Shown piece by piece: positions 23,646 through 36,202 of a DNA stretch of 46,021 nucleotides; position 1 is the stretch's first letter; each line of letters begins with the position of its first letter. A model generated the notes under the pieces. It made no database searches. It worked only from the letters and a program-made list of their open reading frames with translations, and was not told the origin of the DNA. The position numbers and the translations under genes are program-made. This DNA is from Deinococcus piscis (GTDB lineage Bacteria; Deinococcota; Deinococci; Deinococcales; Deinococcaceae), in NCBI RefSeq assembly GCF_014653275.1, contig NZ_BNAL01000025.1, positions 1-46,021 on the forward strand, written 5' to 3'.

Positions 23646-24961
23646 GTGGGTCTTCCTGCACCAGAAAGAGACGTCAGCGCCTGAGCAAAATCGGCCTGAA
23701 GGTCAGCGATGTGCTCGATACCCAGCGAGACGCGGACCAGCCCTGGAGTGACGCCGCCCGCCCGCTGCTGCTCCGGGGAGAGTTGCGAGTGGGTGGTGCT
23801 GGCGGGATGAATCGCCAGGGTGCGGTTGTCGCCCACGTTGGCGACATGCTCGGCCAGCTGAAGCCGGTCAATCAGGGCGCGGCCCGCATCTGTACCGCCA
23901 CTCAGCTCAAAGGTCAGCACGCCGCCAAAGCCCCGTGGCAGATACTGCCTGGCGCGCTCATGGGTGGGATGGTCGGGCAGGCCGGGATACGTCACCCGCG
24001 CCACACCCGGCTGGCCGCGCAGCCACTCGGCCAGGGCCTGTGCATTCTGCGCTTGCCGCTCGGCCCGCAGCGAGAGGGTCTGAATCCCCTGAATAAACTG
24101 CCAGGCCTGCTGCGGTGCCAGAGTCACGCCCAAGTCGCGCAGGCCTTCGGTGCGGGCGCGGATGGCAAAAGCCACGTTAGGCAGGCCCAGCGCATTACCT
24201 TCCCCAAACGTCTCCCAGAAGTTCAGTCCGTGATAGCTGGGACTGGGTTCACTGAACAGGGGGTAGCGGCCATTGCCCCAGTCGAAATTGCCGCCGTCCA
24301 CAATCACGCCGCCGATGCCGTTGCCGTGCCCACCAATCCACTTGCTGAGCGACTCGACCAGGACATGGGCACCGTGCAGCAGCGGCTGGCAGTAGTAGCC
24401 GCCCGCGCCGAAGGTATTGTCCACCACCAGGGCCACGCCATGCTCGCGGGCCACTGCCGACAGACCGGCAAAGTCCGGCACGTTCAGCGCCGGATTGCTC
24501 AGGGTCTCCACATAAAAGGCGCGGGTGCGGTCGTCGGTCAGTGCGGCGAACTCCTCAGGCCGCTCCTCGGCAGAGGTGAAGCGCACCTCAATGCCCAGCC
24601 GCTGCAAAGTCACCCGGAACTGGTTGGAGGTGCCGCCGTACAGGTTGGGCGAAGAGACGATATTGTCGCCCGCCTGCGCCAACGTAGTCAGCGCCGTGAA
24701 CTGTGCGGCGTGCCCGCTGGACACCGCCACTGCGCCGCTGCCACCTTCCAGCGCGGCGATGCGGTCTTCCAGCACAGCGTTGGTGGGGTTGGTCAGGCGC
24801 GAATAGATGTTGCCAAAAGCCCGCAGCCCGAACAGGTCAGCAGCCTGCTCCGCCGACCCGAAGACATAAGAGTTGGTGGAGTAAACGGGCACCGCCTGGG
24901 CACCGGTAGCGGGATCAGGACGCTGACCTGCATGGACTTGCAGGGTCTCGAAATGGGTCAT
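23642..24961 (-). CDS. metY: O-acetylhomoserine sulfhydrylase (aminocarboxypropyltransferase)
   Basis: A 439-residue PLP enzyme of the Cys/Met metabolism family that makes homocysteine from O-acetylhomoserine and sulfide, bypassing cystathionine. The PLP Lys is in [10 protein letters not shown] near residue 208; the Asp that holds the pyridine ring is in VVDNTFG; and the N-terminal YSRLTNPT, which binds the phosphate of the neighbouring subunit, is intact. The length of about 430-440 residues fits MetY rather than the shorter cystathionine lyases. First gene of the metY-metX pair. A SAM-I riboswitch, terminator and promoter lie in the 580 bp upstream, so expression should fall when SAM is high. 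The homocysteine product feeds MetH, encoded divergently nearby. Confidence 0.93.
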   Translation of the reverse strand: MTHFETLQVHAGQRPDPATGAQAVPVYSTNSYVFGSAEQAADLFGLRAFGNIYSRLTNPTNAVLEDRIAALEGGSGAVAVSSGHAAQFTALTTLAQAGDNIVSSPNLYGGTSNQFRVTLQRLGIEVRFTSAEERPEEFAALTDDRTRAFYVETLSNPALNVPDFAGLSAVAREHGVALVVDNTFGAGGYYCQPLLHGAHVLVESLSKWIGGHGNGIGGVIVDGGNFDWGNGRYPLFSEPSPSYHGLNFWETFGEGNALGLPNVAFAIRARTEGLRDLGVTLAPQQAWQFIQGIQTLSLRAERQAQNAQALAEWLRGQPGVARVTYPGLPDHPTHERARQYLPRGFGGVLTFELSGGTDAGRALIDRLQLAEHVANVGDNRTLAIHPASTTHSQLSPEQQRAGGVTPGLVRVSLGIEHIADLQADFAQALTSLSGAGRPT

Positions 24962-25050
24962 GTTGTCTCTCCTGAGCGGTCAGGGCCAGCTGGCCTAGAA
25001 GTTGACATGGCTGGACATTGACTTGGACGGTAAACAGGTCCAGAGGGCAC

Positions 25051-25077
25051 AAAAAATCCCTCTGCCGGGAGAGGGAT
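25051..25077 (-). terminator. Intrinsic terminator acting with the metYX SAM riboswitch
   Basis: On the minus strand: ATCCCTCT, a six-base loop, AGAGGGAT and a run of T. It lies about 55 bases after the aptamer and 90 bases before metY, the position expected for the expression platform that stops transcription when SAM is bound. Confidence 0.85.
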
Positions 25078-25132
25078 CAGAGGCCTAAGTGGGATAACGC
25101 GAGTACGAACATCCGCTAAGATTTCAGCCTTC

Positions 25133-25261
25133 CCTCATCGGTCCTGCGCAGTGGGTCATCGTAACCCTACGTGGCAGGCTGGCCGGAGCACCGTGGGCGA
25201 AATGAGGCCCTGGTTGCCGCGCCGTCAACGAGCCAGTTCTCTCGGGCGCTTCTGAATGAGG
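25133..25261 (-). ncRNA. SAM-I (S-box) riboswitch upstream of metYX
   Basis: The minus strand folds as an S-box. P1 pairs CCTCAT (25261-25256) with ATGAGG (25138-25133). Between them lie a CCGAGAGAACTGGC segment, the conserved CGGCAACC, and CGGTGCTCC, the core that binds S-adenosylmethionine. A promoter precedes it and an intrinsic terminator follows it, so it should work by premature termination at high SAM. Assigned by eye; a covariance model (Rfam RF00162) would settle it. Confidence 0.85.
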
Positions 25262-25288
25262 CTCCTGAACTTGCGGGAGCTGAGTGAA

Positions 25289-25317
25289 ACCCTAGCAGGG
25301 GGCCTGGAGCTTGTCAA
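25289..25317 (-). promoter_or_regulatory. Promoter of the metYX riboswitch transcript
   Basis: On the minus strand, TTGACA (25317-25312), a 17-base spacer and TAGGGT (25294-25289). The expected start point is about 20 bases before the riboswitch P1 stem. Confidence 0.7.
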
Positions 25318-25365
25318 ACCGTGCAGCAGGTGTAGAAGGTGTGCCGCCTGTCCGCGCCCCCTGAC

Positions 25366-25396
25366 TTGACGCCTGCCCCCCGCTGCCCCCTATAGT
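25366..25396 (+). promoter_or_regulatory. Probable promoter of metF-metH
   Basis: TTGACG at 25366-25371 and TATAGT at 25391-25396 with a rather long 19-base spacer. It gives a leader of about 140 bases ahead of metF in which I find no SAM, SAH or cobalamin riboswitch signature. Confidence 0.55.
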
Positions 25397-25512
25397 GGGC
25401 GGCGAGTACGGACAGCAGGGTCTCCCCTGCCCTCCTTTGACTGGCCAGGCCGCCGCATACCGCCGTGCGCCCAGTGTCCAGAAGAAGGCCCGCGCACGAC
25501 GCACCTGCCTTT

Positions 25513-25534
25513 CCTCGTGCCCCACGACACGAGG
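25513..25534 (+). promoter_or_regulatory. Hairpin covering the metF ribosome-binding site
   Basis: CCTCGTG (25513-25519) pairs perfectly with CACGAGG (25528-25534) across an eight-base loop. The 3' arm includes the first bases of the AGGAG at 25532-25536 that serves ATG 25543, so the fold could limit metF translation. Confidence 0.4.
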
Positions 25535-25542
25535 AGAACACC

Positions 25543-26409
25543 ATGAATCCAAGTCTATTTACGCCCCGCATTTCTGTGGAGCTGGTCCCCCGCACCCGCG
25601 AGAGTATCGCCGCCGAACTGGAAGAACTGCGCCGCCTGTGGCCGGCCATTACCGCCATCAACCTGCCTGATCTGGACCATTTGGACCTTGGTTCATTCGA
25701 GAGTTGTGCGCTGCCGCAGGCCCAGGGCCTGAGCCGGATTCCGCACCTGCGGGCGTCGCGGACCCCGCTTGACAGCGTGCCGCAGTTGCTGCGCCGCCTG
25801 GATAGCCTGGGCGTGCGCGAGGTGCTGGTGGTGCAGGGCGACCCTCCGCAGGACGGGCGCACCGTAGAGCGCACCACCAGCCTGGAACTGATTCGGGCGC
25901 TGAAATCCGGGCAGCCGGACCTGGCTGTTCACGCCGCGCTCGACCCCTACCGCCAGAGCCTGCAAGATGAGCAGACCTATGCGCTGCGCAAGATTGAGGC
26001 CGGGGCAGACAGCCTCTTTACGCAGCCGCTGTTCGACACCCGGCTGATGGAAGTCTTTGGCGAAATGCTGCCCGGCGTCCCCATCTACTGGGGGCTGACC
26101 AACGTGAGCAGCGAGCGCAGCCGCAACTACTGGATCAGCCGCAACCGCGCCATATTTCCGGCCAGCTTCGAGCCTACGCTGGACTGGTGTACAGCGTTCG
26201 CCCGCGAGGCTGTGCAGCACGCCCAGAGCACCGGCAGCCACCTGTACTTCATGCCGATTCGCACTGGCCTGCGCGACTTTCTGGGGGCGGTCTTTCCCCC
26301 AGCAGGCGGCGGCACCGACCCCGAAGGTAAAGATCACTCGGCAGCCACCTGGCTTCCGGGCCAGACAGGCCAGCAGGCCAGTGCTTTTGCGGGCGTCTGT
26401 GGCGCTTAG
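25543..26409 (+). CDS. metF: Methylenetetrahydrofolate reductase family protein
   Basis: A 288-residue TIM-barrel flavoenzyme that reduces 5,10-methylene-THF to 5-methyl-THF, the methyl donor used by MetH. The N-terminus [21 protein letters not shown] carries the active-site Glu region; [12 protein letters not shown] corresponds to the family RGDPP motif; and [12 protein letters not shown] matches GADFxxTQxFFD. The sequence is a divergent member of the family rather than an E. coli-like MetF, so its flavin or electron donor could differ. ATG 25543 has AGGAG six bases upstream; an in-frame upstream codon at 25465 has no such site. metH follows 80 bp downstream on the same strand and the two form a natural methyl-transfer unit. 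Confidence 0.85.
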   Translation: MNPSLFTPRISVELVPRTRESIAAELEELRRLWPAITAINLPDLDHLDLGSFESCALPQAQGLSRIPHLRASRTPLDSVPQLLRRLDSLGVREVLVVQGDPPQDGRTVERTTSLELIRALKSGQPDLAVHAALDPYRQSLQDEQTYALRKIEAGADSLFTQPLFDTRLMEVFGEMLPGVPIYWGLTNVSSERSRNYWISRNRAIFPASFEPTLDWCTAFAREAVQHAQSTGSHLYFMPIRTGLRDFLGAVFPPAGGGTDPEGKDHSAATWLPGQTGQQASAFAGVCGA

Positions 26410-26489
26410 CGCGTTTTCTTAGCCCACTGGAGTTGGCCCTCCAGCTTCCACACTTCTGCCGCACCCGCCTCCTTCAGACAGGATTGCCC

Positions 26490-30185
<3,696 letters not shown>

Positions 30186-30246
30186 GTCCAGGGGGCAATC
30201 CTGTGTGGCCGGGTTCCCCCAGCACCGAGAGCCCCCGGGCGCAGGC

Positions 30247-30981
30247 TTAGCGCAGCACTGCTTCCAGTTCGGACAGGCTCAGCCCTGCCGTCGGCGCGTC
30301 CAACACGGCCACGCCTTCCCGCAGGGCCACCACCCGCTGCCCCAGTGCCAGGGCTTCTTCGAGGTGGTGGGTCACGAACACCACCGTCACGCCGCGCCGC
30401 TGCCAGATGTCCAGCAGTTCAGTGCTCAGGCGCTCACGGGTCGCCACGTCCAGAGCGCTAAAAGGCTCGTCGAGCAGCAGTACGCCGGGCTGGGTCGCCA
30501 GGGCACGGGCCAGACTGACCCGCTGACGCTGCCCACCGCTTAGTTCGTGAACGCGGCGGCTCGCCATATCGGGCAGGCCCACCAGCGCGAGACTGTCCTG
30601 CTCCCGGCGGCCCTGTTCGGTGCGGGACAGCCCCCGCAGTCCGAAGCGCACATTGCCGCCCACCGTCAGCCAGGGAAACAACGCCGCTTCTTGCTGCACC
30701 AACGTCAGTCGGGGGTGGGGGCCACGAACAGCTTCACCGTCCAGCCGGATTTCGCCGCGCTGCGGGGTCAGAAACCCAGACAGCAACCCCAGCAGGGTGC
30801 TTTTGCCACTGCCCGACGGCCCCACAATGCACAGGAATTCGCCGGGGGCCACCTGAAGGCTCAGGGGGCCAACGCCTCCACTGGCGGGGTCGCGGCCCGC
30901 ACGGTAGCGGTAGGTCACGTCCTGCAAGGTCAGCTCCGCACCACTCTGGGCGGCAGCTGCGGCAGTTTCTAGACGGGTCAT
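30247..30981 (-). CDS. ssuB: ABC transporter ATP-binding protein, sulfonate/nitrate/taurine type
   Basis: A 244-residue ATPase that powers uptake through the permease encoded just upstream. Walker A is GPSGSGKS near residue 57; the Q-loop is [10 protein letters not shown]; the signature is LSGGQRQR; Walker B is [11 protein letters not shown]; and the H-loop is VTHHLEEAL. The PFxALD and FPW motifs place it in the SsuB/TauB/NrtD group. ATG overlaps the permease stop (ATGA). The true substrate (aliphatic sulfonates, taurine, or another small anion) cannot be read from the ATPase; the neighbouring methionine genes favour a sulfur source. Confidence 0.85.
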   Translation of the reverse strand: MTRLETAAAAAQSGAELTLQDVTYRYRAGRDPASGGVGPLSLQVAPGEFLCIVGPSGSGKSTLLGLLSGFLTPQRGEIRLDGEAVRGPHPRLTLVQQEAALFPWLTVGGNVRFGLRGLSRTEQGRREQDSLALVGLPDMASRRVHELSGGQRQRVSLARALATQPGVLLLDEPFSALDVATRERLSTELLDIWQRRGVTVVFVTHHLEEALALGQRVVALREGVAVLDAPTAGLSLSELEAVLR

Positions 30982-31817
30982 GCGCTCACCTCCAGGCCAT
31001 AATCACGCCGGACACGGGTTTCCAGACGGCGCAGCAAGGCGTCAAACACCCCACCAATCAGGCCGATAATCAAGATGGTGGCGAGCACCAGCGCCACGTT
31101 GGCCGTATTGCGGCCCACTTCTAGCTGCTCGCCCAGACTTCCAGCTCCAGCAATCAGTAGCTCGCCGCCAATCAGCGCACGCCAGGCAAAGCTCCAGGCG
31201 GTCCGCAGTCCTCCCAAGATGCTGGGCAGGGCCGCTGGCAACAATACCCGCAGCGTGAGCGCGGGACCACTGGCACCCAGGGTGCGCCCCGCCATGCGCA
31301 GGGCTGGGGGGACATTCAGCAGAGCGCCAGACACCGCCAGCGCCACCGGAATCAGCGCCTCAAGAATCACCACGGCCAGCACCGCCCGTTCATTTAGCCC
31401 AAAAAACAAGATGGCGAACGGCACAAAAGCAATGCTCGGCACGCTCTGAATGCCCGTCAGGTACGCCCCCAGCGTGGCCCGCAGCGGTGCCCAGATGCCC
31501 ATCAGTATGCCGAGGCCGCCGCCGACCAGCAGCGCCAGCACGTAGCCGGTCAGCACCCGGCGCAGACTGCCCAGCACCGAAATCAGCAGCTTGCCGTCCT
31601 GCGGGCCAGTGCCCCACAGCCCATAGCTGATTTCGGCCCACACCGCGCCGGGGCTGGGAAACACATAAGGCGGATACAGCCGCAGCACATCGGTCACCAG
31701 CCACCACACGGCCAGCAAGAGCAGCAGTCCGGCCAGTGGCCAGGCCAGCGAAGCCCAGCGGCCTGGGGAGCGGGCAGACACGCCCGCAGGCGCAGCAGAA
31801 GAAGCAGATTCAGTCAT
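30978..31817 (-). CDS. ssuC: ABC transporter permease, SsuC/TauC type
   Basis: A 279-residue inner-membrane protein with about six helices. The N-terminal helix is [18 protein letters not shown], and the BPD_transp_1 domain carries the ATPase-contact loop around [22 protein letters not shown], the equivalent of the EAA motif. [14 protein letters not shown] is typical of SsuC/TauC permeases. I start at ATG 31817 (MTESASS); a longer in-frame form from 31931 would run into the promoter region of the divergent binding-protein gene. Forms a coupled unit with the ATPase gene and is divergent from the lipoprotein gene that should supply its ligand. Confidence 0.85.
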   Translation of the reverse strand: MTESASSAAPAGVSARSPGRWASLAWPLAGLLLLLAVWWLVTDVLRLYPPYVFPSPGAVWAEISYGLWGTGPQDGKLLISVLGSLRRVLTGYVLALLVGGGLGILMGIWAPLRATLGAYLTGIQSVPSIAFVPFAILFFGLNERAVLAVVILEALIPVALAVSGALLNVPPALRMAGRTLGASGPALTLRVLLPAALPSILGGLRTAWSFAWRALIGGELLIAGAGSLGEQLEVGRNTANVALVLATILIIGLIGGVFDALLRRLETRVRRDYGLEVSA

Positions 31818-31859
31818 GAGAACGTCCAGGGAGCAGGGGAAATGAGTGGAAGATATACC

Positions 31860-31888
31860 TTGATTCGATACCAGATATAGTGCTAAAC
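31860..31888 (+). promoter_or_regulatory. Putative promoter of the ssuA-like gene
   Basis: TTGATT (31860-31865), 17 bases, then CTAAAC (31883-31888) preceded by TG, an extended -10 feature. It lies in the 221-bp divergent gap between permease and binding-protein genes; the opposite promoter could not be placed. Confidence 0.4.
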
Positions 31889-31898
31889 CATACCCCAT

Positions 31899-31924
31899 CG
31901 CCGCCCAGTTGAACAGTGGCGGCG
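31899..31924 (+). promoter_or_regulatory. Inverted repeat at the start of the ssuA leader
   Basis: CGCCGCC (31899-31905) and GGCGGCG (31918-31924) pair perfectly around a 12-base loop, a few bases after the predicted transcription start. It could be a 5' stabilising hairpin or an operator. Confidence 0.35.
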
Positions 31925-32038
31925 TACCCACCCCTTCAGTCTTTTCCCACCCTGACCCGACTTGTCCCCTTTCACAGCTTCCCCAAGTTTTCTCAGCTGT
32001 CTCTCCCCGCCTTATCTGTTCCTACCCGGAGGATGTCT

Positions 32039-33145
32039 ATGACCCTGACCCTTTCCCCCTGGCGTGCCACCGCCGCTACCGTCCCCCTTGGCCTGCTGCT
32101 CACGGCGCTGCTGGCTGCCTGCTCTCCGCAGGGCGCACAAACCTCTGCCAGCACGACCAGCACCAGCGCGGGCACCACTGCCCCGGCATCTGGAACTGCA
32201 CCGGCCTCTGGTGCGGCCACCACGGCAGAGGCCACCGCGCCTGAGCTGCGCCTGGGCCTGTTTCCCAACGTGACCCACGCTGCGGGCCTGGTGGGGGTAG
32301 ACCAGGAGCTCTTCTCCAAGGAGCTGGGAGGCACGGCCCTTCAAGTGAGCCACTTCGCCAACGGGTCACAGATCAATGAAGCCTTTGCCGCTGGTGCGCT
32401 GGACGCCGCCTACGTGGGGCCAGGACCGGCCATGAACGCCTTTATGCAGGGGGTGCCGCTCAATATCTACGCGGGAGCCGCCAATGCGGGGGCCGTGCTG
32501 GTGGTTCACCCGGACAGCCAGGCCCAGTCCGTGGCTGACCTGGCCGGACAAAAGGTTGCTGTACCCACACGCGGCTCCACCCAGGACATCAGCCTGCGGC
32601 ACCTGCTGCACGAAAACGGTCTCAAGACGGCAGACGAGGGCGGCGACGTGACCGTGGTGCCTATCAATCCCGCCGATATGCCCGCCGCCTTTGCCAGCGG
32701 CCAGGTCACAGCGGCGCTGGTTCAAGAACCCTGGGGCGCTGTGCTGGAGAATCAGGGTGCCCGGCTGCTGGTGGACGAAAAAGGCATCTGGGCGAACGGG
32801 GACTACACCACCACCGTGCTGGTCGTTAACCGCGACTATGCCGAGCAGTATCCCGGCACCCTGCGCGCCCTGCTGACCGCACACCGGCAGGCCGTCGCCT
32901 CCGCGAACAGTCAGCCGGACGAGGCCCGCGCCGCTGTGGCCCGCCAACTGGAAGAGATGACCGGCAAGCGCCCCAGCGACGAGGAACTGCAAAAAGCGCT
33001 CAGCCGCACGCAGGTCACTTGGGACATCAACGAAACCACCCTCGCCGAGTACGCCGCGCTGAACCAGGAAGCTGGATTCTCACGCCAGACCCCTGACCTG
33101 AGCGAGCTGCTCAGGCTGGACGTGGTCCGCAGCCTGAGCGAATAA
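32039..33145 (+). CDS. ssuA: Substrate-binding lipoprotein, SsuA/NrtA/TauA type
   Basis: A 368-residue exported lipoprotein that should capture the ligand for the divergent SsuBC transporter. The lipobox LLAAC puts the lipid-bearing Cys at residue 28. A Thr/Ser/Ala-rich tether of about 40 residues follows, then the periplasmic-binding-protein fold: [46 protein letters not shown], and [11 protein letters not shown], all typical of the NMT1/SsuA-like family. GGAGG six bases before ATG 32039 fixes the start; ATG 32033 is too close to it. The family binds sulfonates, taurine, nitrate or thiamine precursors; with methionine genes on both sides I favour a sulfonate. Confidence 0.82.
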   Translation: MTLTLSPWRATAATVPLGLLLTALLAACSPQGAQTSASTTSTSAGTTAPASGTAPASGAATTAEATAPELRLGLFPNVTHAAGLVGVDQELFSKELGGTALQVSHFANGSQINEAFAAGALDAAYVGPGPAMNAFMQGVPLNIYAGAANAGAVLVVHPDSQAQSVADLAGQKVAVPTRGSTQDISLRHLLHENGLKTADEGGDVTVVPINPADMPAAFASGQVTAALVQEPWGAVLENQGARLLVDEKGIWANGDYTTTVLVVNRDYAEQYPGTLRALLTAHRQAVASANSQPDEARAAVARQLEEMTGKRPSDEELQKALSRTQVTWDINETTLAEYAALNQEAGFSRQTPDLSELLRLDVVRSLSE

Positions 33146-33162
33146 CTTTTCACTTCTGCCTG

Positions 33163-33188
33163 GGGCCAGAGAGGATGAGCTCTGGCCC
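33163..33188 (+). terminator. Hairpin between convergent ssuA and GH3 genes
   Basis: GGGCCAGAG, an eight-base loop and CTCTGGCCC, 18 bases past the ssuA stop. It lacks a strong T tract on either side, so it may be a weak or bidirectional terminator. Confidence 0.5.
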
Positions 33189-33225
33189 TGGCTCACCTTT
33201 GTTCTGCTCAACCGTTCTGCTCAAC

Positions 33226-35700
33226 TCAACCCCGGCGCTTGTGCCAGCTGCGCCGCAGCGCCAGCCTCAGCTCGCGCAGGGCGCGGCCATAGTGGCCGTT
33301 CATGATCTCGGCCAGAAAGCGGGCAAGCGGAGGGTTGGCGGTCAAGCCCGGGTTCATGGTCATGGCCCGCAGGGGCAGCTGGCGCAGGTTGTGTGGGGCA
33401 TTCATGCTGGCTCCGGTGTCGCCCACCAGGTCTCGCTGATGCCAGACCAACAGCTGGAACAGGCCCACAGCCAGCGGGTGCTCCTGCATCGCGTCAAGCG
33501 GCGTGTTGGCGTTGTACATGCCGCTGCGGTAATCGCGGTTGTCCGGCAGCGGGCGGCCATACAGCGCCTGGAAATCGGGGCGGCGGACCCGCAGCGGGAA
33601 GCTGAGCTGGCGGTAGCTGGCAGGCACTTCGTCCCGCAGCGTCTCGCCCGCCACCTCTAGGCGGTACTCCACCCGGATATCCCGCGACGATGCGCCAATC
33701 CGCACCTGCCACTCACCAGCCTCGGTCCGCCAGCGCCCCCAAAAGGGATCGTAGTGGGCAAAAGCGCGCTGAGGCAGGTGCAGCGTCACGTCCTGAGCCT
33801 TGCCGGGAGCCAAGTCTACTCGTGCGTACGCCGCCAGTGCCTGACCGGGACGCAGCACCGCCGAAGAGGCCTGGGAGCGGCGCAGGTACAGCTGCACCAC
33901 CTCAGCACCGGCCCGGTCACCCACATTGGTCACCCTGAGCGTGACGGAGCGTCCGTCAGCGGCAGGCCGGGCGTCCGAGTAGCGAAAACGGGTGTAGCTC
34001 AGGCCGTGACCAAAGGGAAAGGGCACAGGCACCTGCACGTCTGGCCGGTCAAAATAGCGGTAGCCCAGCAGCAGGCTCTCGCGGTATTCCACCGTGCGGG
34101 GACCGCCAGGGTACTGGTCGCTGGACGGCCAGTGCTCCAGCGCGGCGGCCCAGCTTTCGGCCAGCCGCCCACTCGGATTTTCCGCGCCGCTGAGCAGGTC
34201 TGCGGCGGCGCTGCCGCCCGCTTGCCCGCCCAAGTAGGCATTGAGAATGGCGGGCACCCGCTCGGCCCAGGGCAGTTCTACTGGAGCGCCGCCCTGCAAG
34301 ACGACCACCAAGTTGGGATTGGACACCAGCAGCTGCTCTATCAGCTCGTTGTGGCTGGCGGGCAGACCGAGGTGCTGGCGGTCAATGCCCTCTACCTCAA
34401 ACGCTTCGGGCAGCCCCACAAAGGCCACCACCACATCGGCCTCTGCCGCCAACCGCACCGCTTCGGCGAGCAGCTCCGGGTCACTCTGGTCTCCGAGGCG
34501 CGGATACCCCGCCGCGTAACTGACCCACTCCGCGCCGAACGCTCCCCGCAGGGCGTCCAGCGGGATATCCAGCTGCCGGGGCACCAACTGCGAGCTCCCG
34601 GCCCCCTGATAGCGTGGCTGCGCGGCAAACGCACCGATCACGGCCAGCCGCTGCCCCGCCCGCAGTGGCAGGAGCGGCGCACCGTCAAGCGGGTCATTTT
34701 TCAGCAGCACACTTCCCTGAACCGCAGCTTTGCGGGCCAGGGCATGCGCCGCTTCCGGGTCAAATGGCTCAGCTTCCTCCGCCTGGGCCAAGTCAGCGCG
34801 GGCGACCAGTTGCAGCACGCGGGCGGCGGCGCGGCGCAGCTCAGCCTCCTGCACGCGGCCTTCTTGCAGGGCCACTTCCAGGGCAGGGGCCGTCAGGGCC
34901 GACACGCCCGGCATGTCCAGGTTCAGCCCACTGCGGAAGGCCGCAGCCCGGTCACTCACGGCGCCCCAGTCGCTGACCACCAGGCCGTCATAGCCCCACT
35001 CGCGGCGCAGCACGCCCTCAAGCAGCCACGGCGACTCGCAGCAAAAGCGGCCATTCAGCCCGTTGTAGGCGGCCATCACGGTCCAGGGCTGGGCCTCCCG
35101 CACCGCTGTTTCAAACCCGGACAGATACAGCTCACGCAGCGCCCGCTCATCGACCACCGCGTCAATGGACATGCGGCGGTATTCCTGGTTGTTGGCGGCA
35201 AAGTGCTTGAGGCTGGCCCCCACACCCTGACTCTGAATGCCACTCACCCAGGCGGCGGCCAGGTCGCCCGAAAGCAGCGGGTCTTCGGAAAAATATTCGA
35301 AGTTGCGGCCACACAGCGGCGAGCGCTTGAGATTCAGCCCTGGCCCCAGCAGCACGTCCACGCCCTGCTCGCGCCCCTCGCGGCCCAGCATCTCCCCTAC
35401 TTCGCGCAGCAGCAGCGGGTTCCAGCTGGCCGCCAGCGCCGAGGCGGTGGGGTAGCAGGTGGCGGGCACGCTGTTGTTCAGGTTAGAGGTGGTCTGGTCG
35501 CCCAGCTGACGACGGATGCCGTGTGGCCCATCGGTCATGCGTAGCGCCCGCACCCCCCCAGCAGCCTGGGTGTGCCAGTAGTCGCGCCCTGAGAGCAGGG
35601 CCAGCACTTCGGGGAGTGGCAAAGCCTGGGCGCGGCGCAAGCAGGTCTGAAAGTCGTCGGCGGGCAGTGGAGTCGGAACAGCAGCTGATGGGTGGGGCAT
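33226..35700 (-). CDS. Glycoside hydrolase family 3 protein, probable beta-glucosidase
   Basis: An 824-residue retaining glycosidase that releases sugars from the non-reducing end of beta-glycosides. The catalytic N-terminal barrel has TDGPHGIR near residue 55, the KHFAANNQE motif near 165, and the nucleophile Asp in VSDWGAVSDR near 243. A second alpha/beta domain carries the acid/base region, and the C-terminus is a fibronectin type III-like domain (VTNVGDRAGAEVVQLYL). No signal peptide is visible, so it is probably cytosolic, working on imported oligosaccharides. AGGA precedes ATG 35700. No sugar transporter or regulator is adjacent; it sits alone among sulfur genes. Exact specificity (glucoside, xyloside) cannot be judged from sequence alone. 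Confidence 0.9.
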   Translation of the reverse strand: MPHPSAAVPTPLPADDFQTCLRRAQALPLPEVLALLSGRDYWHTQAAGGVRALRMTDGPHGIRRQLGDQTTSNLNNSVPATCYPTASALAASWNPLLLREVGEMLGREGREQGVDVLLGPGLNLKRSPLCGRNFEYFSEDPLLSGDLAAAWVSGIQSQGVGASLKHFAANNQEYRRMSIDAVVDERALRELYLSGFETAVREAQPWTVMAAYNGLNGRFCCESPWLLEGVLRREWGYDGLVVSDWGAVSDRAAAFRSGLNLDMPGVSALTAPALEVALQEGRVQEAELRRAAARVLQLVARADLAQAEEAEPFDPEAAHALARKAAVQGSVLLKNDPLDGAPLLPLRAGQRLAVIGAFAAQPRYQGAGSSQLVPRQLDIPLDALRGAFGAEWVSYAAGYPRLGDQSDPELLAEAVRLAAEADVVVAFVGLPEAFEVEGIDRQHLGLPASHNELIEQLLVSNPNLVVVLQGGAPVELPWAERVPAILNAYLGGQAGGSAAADLLSGAENPSGRLAESWAAALEHWPSSDQYPGGPRTVEYRESLLLGYRYFDRPDVQVPVPFPFGHGLSYTRFRYSDARPAADGRSVTLRVTNVGDRAGAEVVQLYLRRSQASSAVLRPGQALAAYARVDLAPGKAQDVTLHLPQRAFAHYDPFWGRWRTEAGEWQVRIGASSRDIRVEYRLEVAGETLRDEVPASYRQLSFPLRVRRPDFQALYGRPLPDNRDYRSGMYNANTPLDAMQEHPLAVGLFQLLVWHQRDLVGDTGASMNAPHNLRQLPLRAMTMNPGLTANPPLARFLAEIMNGHYGRALRELRLALRRSWHKRRG

Positions 35701-35860
35701 CGTCCTGGTAGTTTAGCGGGCGGCCCACACACGCAGCGCTGTCCTGGACAGAGCGCAAACACCAGCCAGGACCAGAGGGCGCAGGGCCAGCGAACGGTCA
35801 ATGGCGTGCCCTGCGGAGCCTCACGCCTGTTTCCTCCTTCGCTGGCCCGAGTTCCAGCGC

Positions 35861-35890
35861 TTGACAGTTCCCCAGGGCAGCGACTACACT
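35861..35890 (+). promoter_or_regulatory. Promoter of the metNIQQ riboswitch transcript
   Basis: TTGACA at 35861-35866, an 18-base spacer and TACACT at 35885-35890, placing the transcription start about 25 bases before the riboswitch. Confidence 0.75.
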
Positions 35891-35921
35891 CCCCCTTCAG
35901 ACCCCCATACGTGGGTCGCAA

Positions 35922-36044
35922 CCTTTATCCAGAGCGGTGTAGGGATCTGGCCCGACAACCACCGCAGCAACCGGCCCTCATTACGGCCAAGGTGCTCCGC
36001 CAGCCCGCGTGAATCACGATGTGAAGCGACGGGAACGATAAGGG
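35922..36044 (+). ncRNA. SAM-I (S-box) riboswitch upstream of metNIQQ
   Basis: P1 pairs CCTTTATC (35922-35929) with GATAAGGG (36037-36044). Inside are AGAGCGG, GGGATCTGGCCC, the conserved AGCAACC and AAGGTGCTCC, which together form the S-adenosylmethionine pocket of the S-box class. A promoter lies upstream and an intrinsic terminator downstream, so methionine uptake genes should be switched off at high SAM. The match to the S-box consensus is stronger than for the metYX copy. Confidence 0.92.
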
Positions 36045-36091
36045 AAGGGGGCATGCCTGCGGGCCGTGCCAAGCGAGAACAGAGTTGTAAG

Positions 36092-36134
36092 CGTTCCCTT
36101 CCGAGTTTTGACGCCCAGGAAAGGGAACGTTTTT
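36092..36134 (+). terminator. Intrinsic terminator of the metNIQQ riboswitch
   Basis: CGTTCCCTT (36092-36100) pairs with AAGGGAACG (36121-36129), followed by five T, 48 bases after the aptamer and about 70 bases before metN. This is the likely expression platform. Confidence 0.85.
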
Positions 36135-36202
36135 CTATTGCTCCGGCCATAGTCGCCGGTGGCCTCCGTTCCGCTGACCGCTCACTCACGAAGAGGTATG
36201 CC

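Noticed and set aside
25397..25542. SAM, SAH or cobalamin riboswitch in the metF leader
   Set aside because: None of the conserved cores (GGCAACC/GGTGC pair, SAH stem, or B12 box) is present.
33754..35544. Long open frame on the plus strand opposite the GH3 gene
   Set aside because: Antisense shadow; composition rich in Gln, His and Arg and no motifs.
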